A DNA stretch of 38,004 bases from Rugamonas violacea (GCF_016461825.1 NZ_JAEMNU010000055.1:1-38004), one strand, 5' to 3'. Counted from the stretch's first letter, positions 15,262 through 24,229 are shown. The notes: generated by a model from the letters alone, not told the origin. A program made the numbers and translations.

Positions 15262-17346
15262 TCACAGCAGGCCGCGATAGAAGGCGGCGACCCGTTCGCC
15301 CACCAGCGCCACCGCGTAGCGCGCCTCGACCTCGGCGCGCGCCAGCCGCCCCATGCGGGCGCGCCGCTGCGGATCGGCCAGCAGCGCGGCGACGCCCGCC
15401 GCCGTGGCCAGCGCGTCGTCGAGCGGCACCAGCAGACCGCCGGCGCTGCCGCGCAGCACGTCGGCCGTGCCGGGCACGTCGCTACCCACCGCCGGCACGC
15501 CGCAGGCCATCGCCTCGATGGTGGCGATGCCGAAGCCCTCGTTGCGGCTGAGCAGCAGATGCAGGTCCAGCGCCGGCAGCCATTGTTCGACCTCGGTCTG
15601 GAAGCCGGCGAACAGCACGCGCGCCGTCAGGCCGTCGCGCTCGGCCTGGCGGCGCAGCGCGGCCTCCAGCGGACCGTCGCCGATCAGCAGCAGATACAGC
15701 TGGGGGAACTGCGGCAGCAAGGCGGCCAGCAGCGCCAGCAGGGCCTGCGGCCGCTTTTGCTCGGCCAGCCGCGCCACGCTGCCCAGCAACAGCGCGCCGG
15801 CCGGCAGCCCCAGGCGCAAGCGCGCCGTCGCCCGCAGCGCCGCCGACGGCCGGAACCGCGCCGTGTCGACGCAGTTGGGGATCACCGCCAGCCGCGCCGT
15901 CGCCGGCAAATAGTCGCGGTATAGGGCGAGGAAGTGTTGCATGGCCGAGTCCGACACGGCGTAGACCCCGCGCACGCGGCCGAAGGCCTGGCGCAGCAGC
16001 GGCCGGTGCCAATCGCTGACCTTGGCCGGCGGAAAGGCGTTGTGCACGCTGATCACCGCCGCCAGGCCGCAACGCTGGGCCAGCCACAGCGCCGAGGCGC
16101 CGTAGTGGGTCCAGCAGAAGGCGACGTGGACCAGGTCGGCGCGGCGCCGGCGCAGCGCCAGCCAGGCCCAGCAACGGGCCCGCCACAGGTTGAGCCGGCG
16201 CCACTCCCACTGCTCGAAGAAACAGGGCGGCGCGAACACCGACACCTCCATCCCCTCGCGCCGCAGCGTCCCGGCCCAGCGCTCGAAGCCGGCGAAGCGC
16301 CGCAGCGCCAGCGCGCTGCGGTAGCCGGCCGCCGCCAGGAAGCGGCTTTCCTGCGCCATGCGCAGCTCCATGCCGCCCAGTCCGCCCGAATAACTGGTGA
16401 TGAGGATCTTTTTGCCGCCCCGCGGCGGGCCGAACCAGGCCTCGCGCATATAGCCGCGCAGAAAGGCCAACTCCCAGCGGTGGCGGAAACGCCGCTCGGT
16501 GTCGGCGCCGGCGCGCAGCCAGCCGAGCGCCTCGAGCAGCGCCCGCTTGTACATCCAGCGCGGCACGCCGAGCAATTGCGGGAAGACACCGGGCGGGTCC
16601 TGACGCAACTTGCCGCGGCCGAAGCGCCAGGCGCGCCGCAGGATGTCGTCGACGCGCAGCTGGGCCGGGCGGATGTGGTGGGCGACCACGGCGGCCGGAC
16701 AAAACCAGCTGCGCTGGCCGGCCGCGTGCAGGCGCCGGGTCAGCTCGGTTTCGCTGCCCATCGCGTAGGAGGCGCCGTTCGGGCCGATGCCCTCGTCGAA
16801 GCGGTGGCCGGCCTCGAACACGGCGCGGCGCACCGCCATGTTGGCGCCCCAGACCAGGCCGGGGAACACCGGCCCCTCGGCCAGTTCCGGCGCGGTCAGG
16901 CCGTAGGTCAGCCCCAGCGGCACCTGGCGCAAGACCCAGTCGGGCGGCGCCGCGCCCCAGTCGGCCACGATGGCGCCGCCGAACACGGCGAAGCCGGGCT
17001 GGGCCGCCGCCGCCTCGCTCAGCCGCAGCAGCCAGTCCGGCGCCGGCGCGGCGTCGTCGTCGCTGAACACCAGCAGGCCGTTCGGATCGCTGCCGGCGCC
17101 GTCGGCCAAGGCCGCCGCCAGGCCGGTGTTGAGCGCCGCGTTCTTGCCGCGCCGCCCCTCGCGCAGTACGCGCAGCGGCAACCGTGCCGCGTAGGCGGCC
17201 GCCAGCGCCGCCGTGGCGTCGTCGCTGTCGTTGTCGATCAGCAGCAGCGACCAGCCGCCGGGCGGCGCGGTCAGGCGGCAATAGGCGTCCAGCACGGCGG
17301 GCAGGGTCGCCGCGCCGTTGTGGCTGGCTATGAGAACGGTCAACAA
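15262..17346 (-). CDS. Bifunctional GT2-GT4 glycosyltransferase fusion
   Basis: A 694-residue protein with two catalytic domains. Residues about 1-240 are a GT2 (GT-A) domain: LLTVLIASHNGAATLPAVL, DNDSDDAT, and the metal-binding FSDDDAAPAPDWL, with the ED-like region SYAMGSETELTRRLH. A basic linker (about 250-320) leads to a complete GT4 (GT-B) domain from about 325: ILITSYSGGLGGMELRMAQ, IPNCVDTARFRPS and the EX7E motif (RNEGFGIATIEAMACG). No ATG fits; the TTG at 17346 is chosen because AGAGGAG lies 8 nt upstream and the GT2 fold starts immediately. It could add two successive sugars. A palindromic site lies 72 nt upstream. Confidence 0.85.
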   Translation of the reverse strand: MLTVLIASHNGAATLPAVLDAYCRLTAPPGGWSLLLIDNDSDDATAALAAAYAARLPLRVLREGRRGKNAALNTGLAAALADGAGSDPNGLLVFSDDDAAPAPDWLLRLSEAAAAQPGFAVFGGAIVADWGAAPPDWVLRQVPLGLTYGLTAPELAEGPVFPGLVWGANMAVRRAVFEAGHRFDEGIGPNGASYAMGSETELTRRLHAAGQRSWFCPAAVVAHHIRPAQLRVDDILRRAWRFGRGKLRQDPPGVFPQLLGVPRWMYKRALLEALGWLRAGADTERRFRHRWELAFLRGYMREAWFGPPRGGKKILITSYSGGLGGMELRMAQESRFLAAAGYRSALALRRFAGFERWAGTLRREGMEVSVFAPPCFFEQWEWRRLNLWRARCWAWLALRRRRADLVHVAFCWTHYGASALWLAQRCGLAAVISVHNAFPPAKVSDWHRPLLRQAFGRVRGVYAVSDSAMQHFLALYRDYLPATARLAVIPNCVDTARFRPSAALRATARLRLGLPAGALLLGSVARLAEQKRPQALLALLAALLPQFPQLYLLLIGDGPLEAALRRQAERDGLTARVLFAGFQTEVEQWLPALDLHLLLSRNEGFGIATIEAMACGVPAVGSDVPGTADVLRGSAGGLLVPLDDALATAAGVAALLADPQRRARMGRLARAEVEARYAVALVGERVAAFYRGLL

Positions 17347-17417
17347 GCGCGTTACTCCTCTGTCATAAAATGGCTGGGCGGCCGCAAGTCCAGTGTACTG
17401 AGCGGCGCCACCACTCC

Positions 17418-17433
17418 GTTGAGCGTCATCAAC
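17418..17433. promoter_or_regulatory. GTTGA-N6-TCAAC palindrome between the GT2-GT4 gene and the ligase gene
   Basis: GTTGAGCGTCATCAAC matches 9 of 10 specified bases of an FNR-type box (TTGAT-N4-ATCAA). Reading leftwards, 20 nt separate it from a minus-strand -10 candidate (TACACT, 17397-17392), giving a centre near -40.5 for the gene starting at 17346. On the other side it ends 12 nt before the ATG at 17446, where binding could block rather than aid expression. The site is seen; regulation is inferred. Confidence 0.45.
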
Positions 17434-17445
17434 AACCACCACCCC

Positions 17446-18723
17446 ATGCGCGACATCCTGGTCACCCTCATCGTCTTCGGCAGCCTACCGCTCATCCTGC
17501 GCGAACCGGCCGTCGGCGTCTTGATGTGGGTGTGGATCAGCGTGATGAATCCGCACACCCAGGGTTGGGGCTACGCCCAGACCTTCCCCTTCGCCTACGT
17601 GATCGCCGTCGCCACCCTGCTCAGCCTGTTCGTCGCCCGCGGCCCCAAGGGACTGCCCTTGCTGCCCTGCACTTGGGTCCTGCTGGCCTTCATCGCCTGG
17701 ATGAACGTCACCACCGTGTTCGCCCTGTTCCCCGCGTCCGCCTATGCGCAATGGAACAAGGTGATGAAGATCATGCTGATGAGCCTGGTGACGATGATGG
17801 CCATCCGCAGCCGCCGCGACGTGCACCGCCTGATCTGGGTGCTGGTCGTTTCGCTCGGCTATTACGGCGTCAAGGGCGGCATATTCACCGTGCGCAGCGG
17901 CGGCACCGAGCGGGTCTGGGGACCGGAGGGTAGTTTCATCGGCGACAACAACGCCATCGCCCTGGCCCTGATCATGACCATCCCCCTGATGTACTACCTG
18001 CACCAGAACTCCGCACGGCGCTGGCTGCGCCACGCCCTGGCCGGCGCCATGCTGTTGTCGGCGCTGGCCGCGCTGGGCTCCTACTCGCGCGGCGGACTGC
18101 TGGCCATCGCCGCGATGGTGCTGTTCATGTGGATCAAGAGCGGCCGCAAGCTGGTGCTCGGCAGCATCGTCTCGCTGACCGTGCCGCTGCTGTTGGTGTT
18201 CATGCCGCAGCGCTGGGCCAGCCGCATGGACAGCATCGGCGACTATCAGGCCGACGAATCGGCGCAGGGCCGCATCAACGCCTGGCACATGGCCTACAAC
18301 CTGGCGCGCGACCGCTTATTCGGCGGCGGCTTCGAGATCGCCGAACCGTCCACCTTCCTGCAGTACGCGCCCAATCCGGCCGACGTCCACGCCGCCCACA
18401 GCATCTACTTCCAGGTGCTCGGCGAGCACGGCTTCATCGGCCTGGGGCTGTATCTGCTGCTCGGCGTGCTGACCTGGCGCACGGCGGCGGCCATCGCCCG
18501 CCAAGGCGCCGGCCGCGCGGAATGGCGCTGGGCCGTCAGCCTGGCGACGATGATCCAGGCCAGCCTGATCGGCTTCGCCGTCGGCGGCGCCTTCCTCAGC
18601 CTGGTCTACTACGACGTGCCCTATTATTTGCTGGCGGCGCTGGCGGCCATCCGCGTGCTGATGCGCGGGGAGCGGCCGCTGCGGCGGCCGCTCCTCGCCA
18701 CCCGGCGCGCGGCCAAGACCTGA
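17446..18723 (+). CDS. O-antigen-ligase-like protein, exosortase A system (TIGR03097 type)
   Basis: A 425-residue polytopic membrane protein of the Wzy/WaaL superfamily, in the subfamily tied to exosortase A loci and proposed to attach glycans to sorted proteins. It starts MRDILVTLIVFGSLPLILRE, with VLMWVWISVMNPHTQGWGYA, the conserved loop VWGPEGSFIGDNNAIAL, SYSRGGLLA, and the periplasmic-loop histidine region DVHAAHSIYFQVLGEHGFIG. There is no obvious ribosome-binding site before the ATG at 17446; a TTG at 17419 is a possible alternative but the family normally starts at this ATG. It is a single-gene plus-strand unit with a structured terminator after it. Confidence 0.9.
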   Translation: MRDILVTLIVFGSLPLILREPAVGVLMWVWISVMNPHTQGWGYAQTFPFAYVIAVATLLSLFVARGPKGLPLLPCTWVLLAFIAWMNVTTVFALFPASAYAQWNKVMKIMLMSLVTMMAIRSRRDVHRLIWVLVVSLGYYGVKGGIFTVRSGGTERVWGPEGSFIGDNNAIALALIMTIPLMYYLHQNSARRWLRHALAGAMLLSALAALGSYSRGGLLAIAAMVLFMWIKSGRKLVLGSIVSLTVPLLLVFMPQRWASRMDSIGDYQADESAQGRINAWHMAYNLARDRLFGGGFEIAEPSTFLQYAPNPADVHAAHSIYFQVLGEHGFIGLGLYLLLGVLTWRTAAAIARQGAGRAEWRWAVSLATMIQASLIGFAVGGAFLSLVYYDVPYYLLAALAAIRVLMRGERPLRRPLLATRRAAKT

Positions 18724-18725
18724 GA

Positions 18726-18796
18726 CCTGAGGCCAGTCCCGGTGTGACGGGACGCGACACCGGGCGGCGCCGCCGGGCGCCGTCACCCGCCTCAGG
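18726..18796. terminator. Nested inverted repeats, likely bidirectional terminator
   Basis: An outer stem CCTGAGGC (18726-18733) pairs with GCCTCAGG (18789-18796) and encloses an inner perfect stem CCCGGTGT/ACACCGGG (18738-18745 with 18757-18764) plus a GGCGGCGCCGCC palindrome. It lies between converging genes ending at 18723 and 18792. There is no T-run on either side. Confidence 0.55.
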
Positions 18797-19601
18797 CCGC
18801 CTTGACGCCGAGCACCACCGTGTAGGGCGTCACCACATGGCCGAGGAAGCGCAGCGGCGGCACCCTGCGCAGCAGCCGAATCGCCGCGCCCGCCAGGCGG
18901 CCGTGCTGGGCCAGGTCCATCATGTCGAAGCGGTCCATGCTGCGCACGCCCAGCCGCGCCAAATGGCGGCGCAGGCCGTAGTAGGTGAACCAGTTGACCG
19001 CCGGATAGGTCGCATAGCCGGCCAGATCCGGCCGCGTGGTCCGCGCCAAATGCTCGAAGCGATGCTTCAGCACGGCGGGATACCAGGAATACAGGGGCAA
19101 GGTGAACTCCTCCTGCCGCGGGCACAGGCGGTTGCTGGTGCTGACGAACAGCGCGCCGCCGGGACGCAGCACGCGCACCATCTCGGCCAGGCAGGCGCTC
19201 CAGTCGGCCACGTGTTCGAGCAGCTCGGGGGCGATGCACAGGTCCACCGAGCCGTCCTCCCACGGCAAGGCGGTGGCCGAGGCCACGCTGAAGTCGATCG
19301 CCAGGCCGGACTGCTCGGCGCGGCGGCGGGCCAGGCCGATCAGCGCCTCGTTGATGTCGGCGCCACGCACGCGGTGGCCCTTGTCGGCCCACAGCCGGGC
19401 CTGGGTGCCGGCGCCGCAGCCGATGTCGGCCACGTCCAGCGGCCGGCCCGCCGTCCCCAACGCGCGCAACAGCGTGCTCTGGATGGTCAGGAAGCGCTGG
19501 CGCGCCAGCGCGCCGCCGCTTTGCTTCTCGTAATAGCTGTAGAAGTCCGCGTGCCCGCCGGTGTTCCAGGCCGCTTCATCCTTGGCGAATTTCGAGCTCA
19601 T
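18792..19601 (-). CDS. Class I SAM-dependent methyltransferase
   Basis: A 269-residue cytoplasmic methyltransferase. Motif I is VADIGCGAGTQARLW, motif II region is VRGADINEALIGLARRRAE, and the post-motif blocks are PWEDGSVDLCIAPELLEHV and LRPGGALFVSTSNRLCPRQEEF, typical of the UbiG/Methyltransf_11 class. Two adjacent ATGs are possible (19604 and 19601); the second has the better spacing (6 nt) to AGGAGG. The start overlaps the end of the amidotransferase gene, so it is the last gene of the minus-strand run from 24229. It probably methylates a sugar of the repeat unit; the substrate is unknown. Confidence 0.85.
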   Translation of the reverse strand: MSSKFAKDEAAWNTGGHADFYSYYEKQSGGALARQRFLTIQSTLLRALGTAGRPLDVADIGCGAGTQARLWADKGHRVRGADINEALIGLARRRAEQSGLAIDFSVASATALPWEDGSVDLCIAPELLEHVADWSACLAEMVRVLRPGGALFVSTSNRLCPRQEEFTLPLYSWYPAVLKHRFEHLARTTRPDLAGYATYPAVNWFTYYGLRRHLARLGVRSMDRFDMMDLAQHGRLAGAAIRLLRRVPPLRFLGHVVTPYTVVLGVKAA

Positions 19602-21477
19602 CATGGGCCTCCTCGGGTGGTTGATTGGCCGCTTCGCGTTGCACGAACCATTGCTCCAGCATCATCAGGACCCAGACCATGGTGCCGTGGTAGCCGGGAT
19701 GCTGCGGCAGTTGGCGCTCCAGCAGGGTGTCGATGAAGTCGGCGCGCACGATGCGGCGCGCCTTCAGGTCGCTCAGACTGTCGAAGGCCAGGCCGCGCAG
19801 GCCGCCGTGCCGCTGCAACCAGTGGCCGACCGGCAGGCCGAAACCATGCTTTTTCTTGCGCAGTATGGCGGCCGGCAGGAACTCGCGCAGCGCCTGTTTG
19901 AAGAAGGGGCGCAGCCGCGTGCCGTGCAACTTCTGCCCGGGCGCCAGGCGCGCGGCGAACGCCACCAGGGCGTCGTCGAGCATCGGATAGCCGACCTCGA
20001 CACCGGCCAGCTCGCAGGCCTTGTTGACCTTGGGCAGGTCGTTGTCGGCCAAGGTGAAGCGCAGGTCGAGCGCCAGCATGCGGTTGATCTGGCTCAGGCC
20101 ATCGCTGCGCGAATACGCCTCGGCCAGCTGGGCCAGCGGCGCGCCGGCGTCGACCTGGGCGAGGAATTCGCGCTCCAGCAGTAGGCGCGGGCCGTAACCC
20201 TGCAGCAGATTGTAGCTCTCCAGCCGGGCCGGCATCGACATCACGGCCTGCTCGATATAGCGGCGCGCCTTGCGCAGCAGCGCCGGCCGCTCGCCCGTCA
20301 GCAGACGGAACAGCAGGGGTTCGAGCAGCGCCTGGCGCAGCGCCGCCGGCAGGCGCTCGTAACGGGCCAGCACGGCTTGGCGGGCGTAGCGCTCATTGCC
20401 GCCGAACAACTCGTCGCCGCCGTCGCCGCCCAGCAAGCGGTGCACGCCGTCGGCGCGCGCCATCTGGGCGCAGTAGAAGGCCGGCACGGCCGAGGCGTTG
20501 CCGAAGGGCTGGTCGAACACGGCGGCGATGCGCGGCACGGCGGCGACGACCTCGTCGGCCGTCACATAGTGTTCATGGTGCAGCGTGCCGAAGTGGCGCG
20601 CGGCGAGGCGGGCGTAGGCCATCTCGTCGTAGCCGGGCACGTCGAAGCCGATCGAATAGCTGCGCGCCGGCGCGCCGCCGACCCGGCCCAGCATGCCGGC
20701 CAGGGTCGAACTGTCGGTGCCGCCGCTGAGGAAGGCGCCGACCGCGTGGCCGCCGGCGGCGCGCCGCACGGCCGCCTCCAGCAGGCCGAGGAATTCGGCC
20801 CGCTGCGGCGCGAACGGCCGCGCCGGCGCCTCGTCGAAGTCGATCTGCCAGTAGCGGCCGCGGCGCGCCGTGCCGCGGCGGACGTGCAGATACTCGCCGG
20901 GCAGCAGGCGGCGGCAGTCCTGCCGCACCGTGGCCGGTCCCGGCACCGTGTGGAAATACAGGTAGTTGTACAGCGACTGGGGGTCGAGCTCGCGCCGCGC
21001 CTGGGGATGGGCCTGCAAGCCGCTCAACGAAGAGGCGAACAGCAGGTCGCCGTCGCCGCACTGGTAATACAGCGGCTGGCTGCCGGCCCGGTCGACCGCC
21101 AGCAGGGCCTGGCTGTTGACGCTGTCGAGCAGGCACAGGGCGAACGGGCCGGACAGCGCGGCGCACACCTCCAGGCCGCGCTCCTGCCAGCGTTGCGCGA
21201 CGGCGGCGGCGACGTCGCCGCCAACGCCGATGCCGGCCAGCAGCGGACGTCCCCACAGCGCCACCAGCAGACCGTCGCGGCTGTACAGGTGGGCGCTGCC
21301 GGCGTGGGCGGCGACGGCCAGCGCGCCGCCGGCGGCCAGCAGGGTCTGCAGCGGCGCGCCGTCGAAGCGGTGCAGCTCGCGCGCCATGCGCAGCAGACGC
21401 AGCGTCGGCGCGCCGGCCGGCGCGCCCAAGCCGGCGCGCCGACGGCCGGCGCCCAGCCAGCCGCACAGGCCGCTCAT
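19576..21477 (-). CDS. Asparagine-synthetase-like amidotransferase with atypical glutaminase end
   Basis: A 633-residue AsnB-family protein. The synthetase half is intact: ATP pyrophosphatase motif FLSGGTDSS (251-256), SYSIGFDVPGYDEMAYAR and LLGGDGGDELFGGNERY. The glutaminase half is not: the family nucleophile is Cys2, but here the protein starts MSGLCGWLG with Cys at position 5, and I cannot find the usual RGPD and NGEIYN blocks (the equivalent region reads LVALWGRPLL). It may use free ammonia or another amine to amidate a sugar acid or acyl group. The ATG overlaps the decarboxylase stop (ATGA), with GAGGTG upstream. It belongs to the exosortase-associated amidotransferase group by context. 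Confidence 0.85.
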   Translation of the reverse strand: MSGLCGWLGAGRRRAGLGAPAGAPTLRLLRMARELHRFDGAPLQTLLAAGGALAVAAHAGSAHLYSRDGLLVALWGRPLLAGIGVGGDVAAAVAQRWQERGLEVCAALSGPFALCLLDSVNSQALLAVDRAGSQPLYYQCGDGDLLFASSLSGLQAHPQARRELDPQSLYNYLYFHTVPGPATVRQDCRRLLPGEYLHVRRGTARRGRYWQIDFDEAPARPFAPQRAEFLGLLEAAVRRAAGGHAVGAFLSGGTDSSTLAGMLGRVGGAPARSYSIGFDVPGYDEMAYARLAARHFGTLHHEHYVTADEVVAAVPRIAAVFDQPFGNASAVPAFYCAQMARADGVHRLLGGDGGDELFGGNERYARQAVLARYERLPAALRQALLEPLLFRLLTGERPALLRKARRYIEQAVMSMPARLESYNLLQGYGPRLLLEREFLAQVDAGAPLAQLAEAYSRSDGLSQINRMLALDLRFTLADNDLPKVNKACELAGVEVGYPMLDDALVAFAARLAPGQKLHGTRLRPFFKQALREFLPAAILRKKKHGFGLPVGHWLQRHGGLRGLAFDSLSDLKARRIVRADFIDTLLERQLPQHPGYHGTMVWVLMMLEQWFVQREAANQPPEEAHDELEIRQG

Positions 21478-22703
21478 ACCAACACCTCGAGCGCCGGCGG
21501 ATGGCCGAGGAAGGCGGCCGGGCTGGCGCTCGGCCCGTAGGCGCCGGACTGGAACACCACCACCAGGTCGCCCGCCTCGGCGCGCGCCAGCTCGACGCGG
21601 TCGGCCAGCAGGTCCAGCGGCGTGCACAGCGGGCCGACCACCGAGGCCGTCTCGCGCGGGCCGCCGGCCATGCGGTTGCCGATCGCCACCGGATAGTTCT
21701 TGCGGATCACCTGGCCGAAGTTGCCCGACGCGGCCAGGTGGTGGTGCATGCCGCCGTCGGTCAAGAGGAAGACCTGGCCGTGCGACAACTTGCGCTCGCG
21801 CACGCGGCAGACGTAGATGCCGGCCCCGGCCACCAGATAGCGGCCCAGCTCGAGCACCAGGCGGGCCTGCGGCGCGGTGTCGGCCAACAGCGCCAGCGCG
21901 CGTTCCAGCCCGGCGGCGATGGGCGCCAGCTCCAGCTCGCACTGGCCGGGGAAATACGGCACGCCGAAGCCGCCGCCGATGTTGAGCAGGCGCAGCGGCG
22001 CCGGCGCGTGCGCCGCCAGCCGCAGCGCCAGGTTCACGCTGTGCGACTGCGCCTCGGCGATCGCGCCGGCCGACAGGTTTTGCGCGCCGACGAAGAGGTG
22101 GAAGCCGACGAAGTCCAGCGCCAGCCGGCCCAGCCGCTGCAGCATCGCCGGCACGCGTTCCTCGTCGACGCCGAACTGCAGCGCGGCGCCGCCCATGCGC
22201 ATGCCGGCGTGCTTGAGTTCGAAGTTCGGATTGATGCGCACCGCCACCCGCGGCGTCAGGCCGAGCTGGGCGCCGGTCTCGGCCACCCGCTCCATTTCCC
22301 CTTCGGACTCCAGGTGCAGCAGCGCGCCGGCGGCGACCGCGCAGCGCAACTCGGCGTGGCTCTTGGCCGGGCCGGCGAAGCTGACGGCGGCCGGCGCCAC
22401 GCCGGCGTCCAGCGCGATGCGCAACTCGGCCGCCGAGGCGACGTCCATGCCGTCGACCAGGCCGGCCAGGTGCTGCGCCAGCGCCGCCATCGGATTGGCC
22501 TTCAAGGCGTAGTGCAGCAACACGCCGGACGGCAGCGCGGCGCGCAGCATGGCGACGCGGGCGGCGACGGCGCCCCGGTCATAGGCGAAAAAGGGCGTGG
22601 CGCCGACCCGCTCGGCCAGCCGGGTCAGCGCCAGGCCGCCCAACCGGAGGCAATCGTCGGCGACGGCGAACTGGCGCTGCGGCGCGTGGCGTGGCGTCTC
22701 CAT
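21474..22703 (-). CDS. PLP-dependent decarboxylase, exosortase A system (TIGR03099 type)
   Basis: A 409-residue fold-type III decarboxylase related to diaminopimelate/ornithine decarboxylases. Lys68 in HYALKANP should bind PLP; other signature blocks are GMDVASAAEL, FAGPAKSHAEL, VAVRINPNFELK, LNIGGGFGVPYF, the phosphate-binding ELGRYLVAGAG and the C-terminal GPLCTPLD with the catalytic Cys. It overlaps the acyl ligase stop by one base (TGATG). In exosortase A loci this enzyme travels with an AMP-ligase, an ACP and hydrolases, all present here, suggesting it makes an amine or decarboxylated acyl group for decoration. The true substrate is unknown. Confidence 0.92.
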   Translation of the reverse strand: METPRHAPQRQFAVADDCLRLGGLALTRLAERVGATPFFAYDRGAVAARVAMLRAALPSGVLLHYALKANPMAALAQHLAGLVDGMDVASAAELRIALDAGVAPAAVSFAGPAKSHAELRCAVAAGALLHLESEGEMERVAETGAQLGLTPRVAVRINPNFELKHAGMRMGGAALQFGVDEERVPAMLQRLGRLALDFVGFHLFVGAQNLSAGAIAEAQSHSVNLALRLAAHAPAPLRLLNIGGGFGVPYFPGQCELELAPIAAGLERALALLADTAPQARLVLELGRYLVAGAGIYVCRVRERKLSHGQVFLLTDGGMHHHLAASGNFGQVIRKNYPVAIGNRMAGGPRETASVVGPLCTPLDLLADRVELARAEAGDLVVVFQSGAYGPSASPAAFLGHPPALEVLV

Positions 22704-24229
22704 CAGCGCGGCTCCGTGAACAGCTCGGCCAGGCCGTCGGCCAGGGCGCGCCGGTCGATCTTGCCGTTCGGATTGCGCGGCAGCGGCTGGCGCCGCACCT
22801 CGACCCGGCTCGGCACCATATAGCCGGGCAAGGCGGCCTTGCAGGCCGCCAGCAGCTCCTCGCCGTCGAGCTCGCAGCCCGGCGGCGCCGTCGCCAGCAC
22901 CACGATGGCCTGGCCCAGCACGGCGTGCGGCACGCCCAGCGCGACGGCCTCGCCGACCAGCCCGCTGGCGTACAGCACCTCCTCGACCTCGGTCGGACTG
23001 ACCCGGTAGCCGGAGGTCTTGATCATCTCGTCGCCGCGGCCGACGAAGTACAGATAGCCCTCCTCGTCGCGCCGCACGGTATCGCCCGACCAAACGGCCA
23101 ACTCGGCGAACGGCAGGCCGGACGGACGGCCCGGCAGCGGCCGGAAGCGCTCGGCGCTGCCGTCGCCGCGCAACACCAGCACCTCGGCGTTGGGGATGGC
23201 CTTGCCGATCGAGTCGGGCCGCCGGTCGATCTGCTCGGGCGCCAGATAAGTCGAACGGAACGCCTCGGTCAGGCCGTACATCAGATAGATGCGCGCCATC
23301 GGCAGCGCGCGGCGCAGCGCCTGCACGGTCGGGCGCTGCAGCGTGCCGCCGGAATTGGTGATGTAACGCAGCCATTGCGCCTTGCTCCAGCTCAGCTGTG
23401 CCAGTTGCACCCACAGCGGCGGCACCGCCGCCAGGCCGGTGATGCGCTCGCGTTCGACCGTCTCGACGACGTCGCGCAGCAGCAGATGGTTGATCAGCAC
23501 GGCGCAGGCGCCGCTGCAGAAGGCGGTGGTCAGCTGGCTCAGGCCGTAGTCGAAGCTGAGCGGCAGCAGACAGAGGATACGGTCGTCGGCGCGGTTCTCC
23601 AGGTAGCCGGCGACGCTCAGCGCGCCGGCCACCAGATTGCGGTGCGACAGCACCACGCCCTTCGGCTTGCCCGTGCTGCCGGAGGTGTACAGGATGGCGG
23701 CCAGGTCGCTGTCGATGCCGGCCGGCGCCGACCACGGCGCGGCCTCCTCCATGCAGTCGCGCCAGGACAGCAGCCGCAGTCCGGCGGGCAACGGCGCGGC
23801 GGCGGCCGCGCCGCCACACAGGATCACCGTGCGCAATTCCGCACAACCGGCCAGCGCGGGCGCCAGCGTGGCCAGCCGTTCCGCCGAGGTGACCAGCGCG
23901 CGCACCCCGCAATCGGCCAGGATGTAGGCCACCTGCCCGGGCTTGAGCAGCGGATTGACCGGCACGAACACGGCGCCGGCGGCGGCCGCGCCGAACATCG
24001 CCACCACCGCCTCCTCGCGTTTCTCCAGATACACGGCAAGGCGTTCGCCCCGCCCCAGTGCGCTCAGGGCGCCGGCCAGCGCCCGCACCATCCGCGCCAG
24101 CTCGGCATAGCTCGACGTCACGCCCTGATAGCACAAGGCCGGCGCCGCCGGCGCGCGCAGCGCGGCGGCGAAGATGAAGTCCTGCACCAGTTGCGCCTGG
24201 ACCAAGGGGGGTGGGATGAACTGCGCCAT
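22703..24229 (-). CDS. AMP-dependent acyl ligase, exosortase A system (TIGR03098 type), with apparent internal deletion
   Basis: A 508-residue ANL-superfamily adenylating enzyme, probably charging an acid onto the ACP encoded divergently. Visible are the P-loop YTSGSTGKPK (181-190), YGLTE (318-322), SGDT (381-384) and the C-terminal catalytic Lys490 (RNPNGKID). The conserved GELxxxGxxVxxGYW segment expected between the NAEVLVLRGDGS and AERFRPLPG blocks is missing: residue 358 joins directly to 359 near base 23155. The frame is kept, so this looks like a clean loss of about 25-30 residues. Activity is therefore uncertain. GAGGAA precedes the ATG. First gene of a four-gene minus-strand unit. 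Confidence 0.88.
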   Translation of the reverse strand: MAQFIPPPLVQAQLVQDFIFAAALRAPAAPALCYQGVTSSYAELARMVRALAGALSALGRGERLAVYLEKREEAVVAMFGAAAAGAVFVPVNPLLKPGQVAYILADCGVRALVTSAERLATLAPALAGCAELRTVILCGGAAAAAPLPAGLRLLSWRDCMEEAAPWSAPAGIDSDLAAILYTSGSTGKPKGVVLSHRNLVAGALSVAGYLENRADDRILCLLPLSFDYGLSQLTTAFCSGACAVLINHLLLRDVVETVERERITGLAAVPPLWVQLAQLSWSKAQWLRYITNSGGTLQRPTVQALRRALPMARIYLMYGLTEAFRSTYLAPEQIDRRPDSIGKAIPNAEVLVLRGDGSAERFRPLPGRPSGLPFAELAVWSGDTVRRDEEGYLYFVGRGDEMIKTSGYRVSPTEVEEVLYASGLVGEAVALGVPHAVLGQAIVVLATAPPGCELDGEELLAACKAALPGYMVPSRVEVRRQPLPRNPNGKIDRRALADGLAELFTEPR

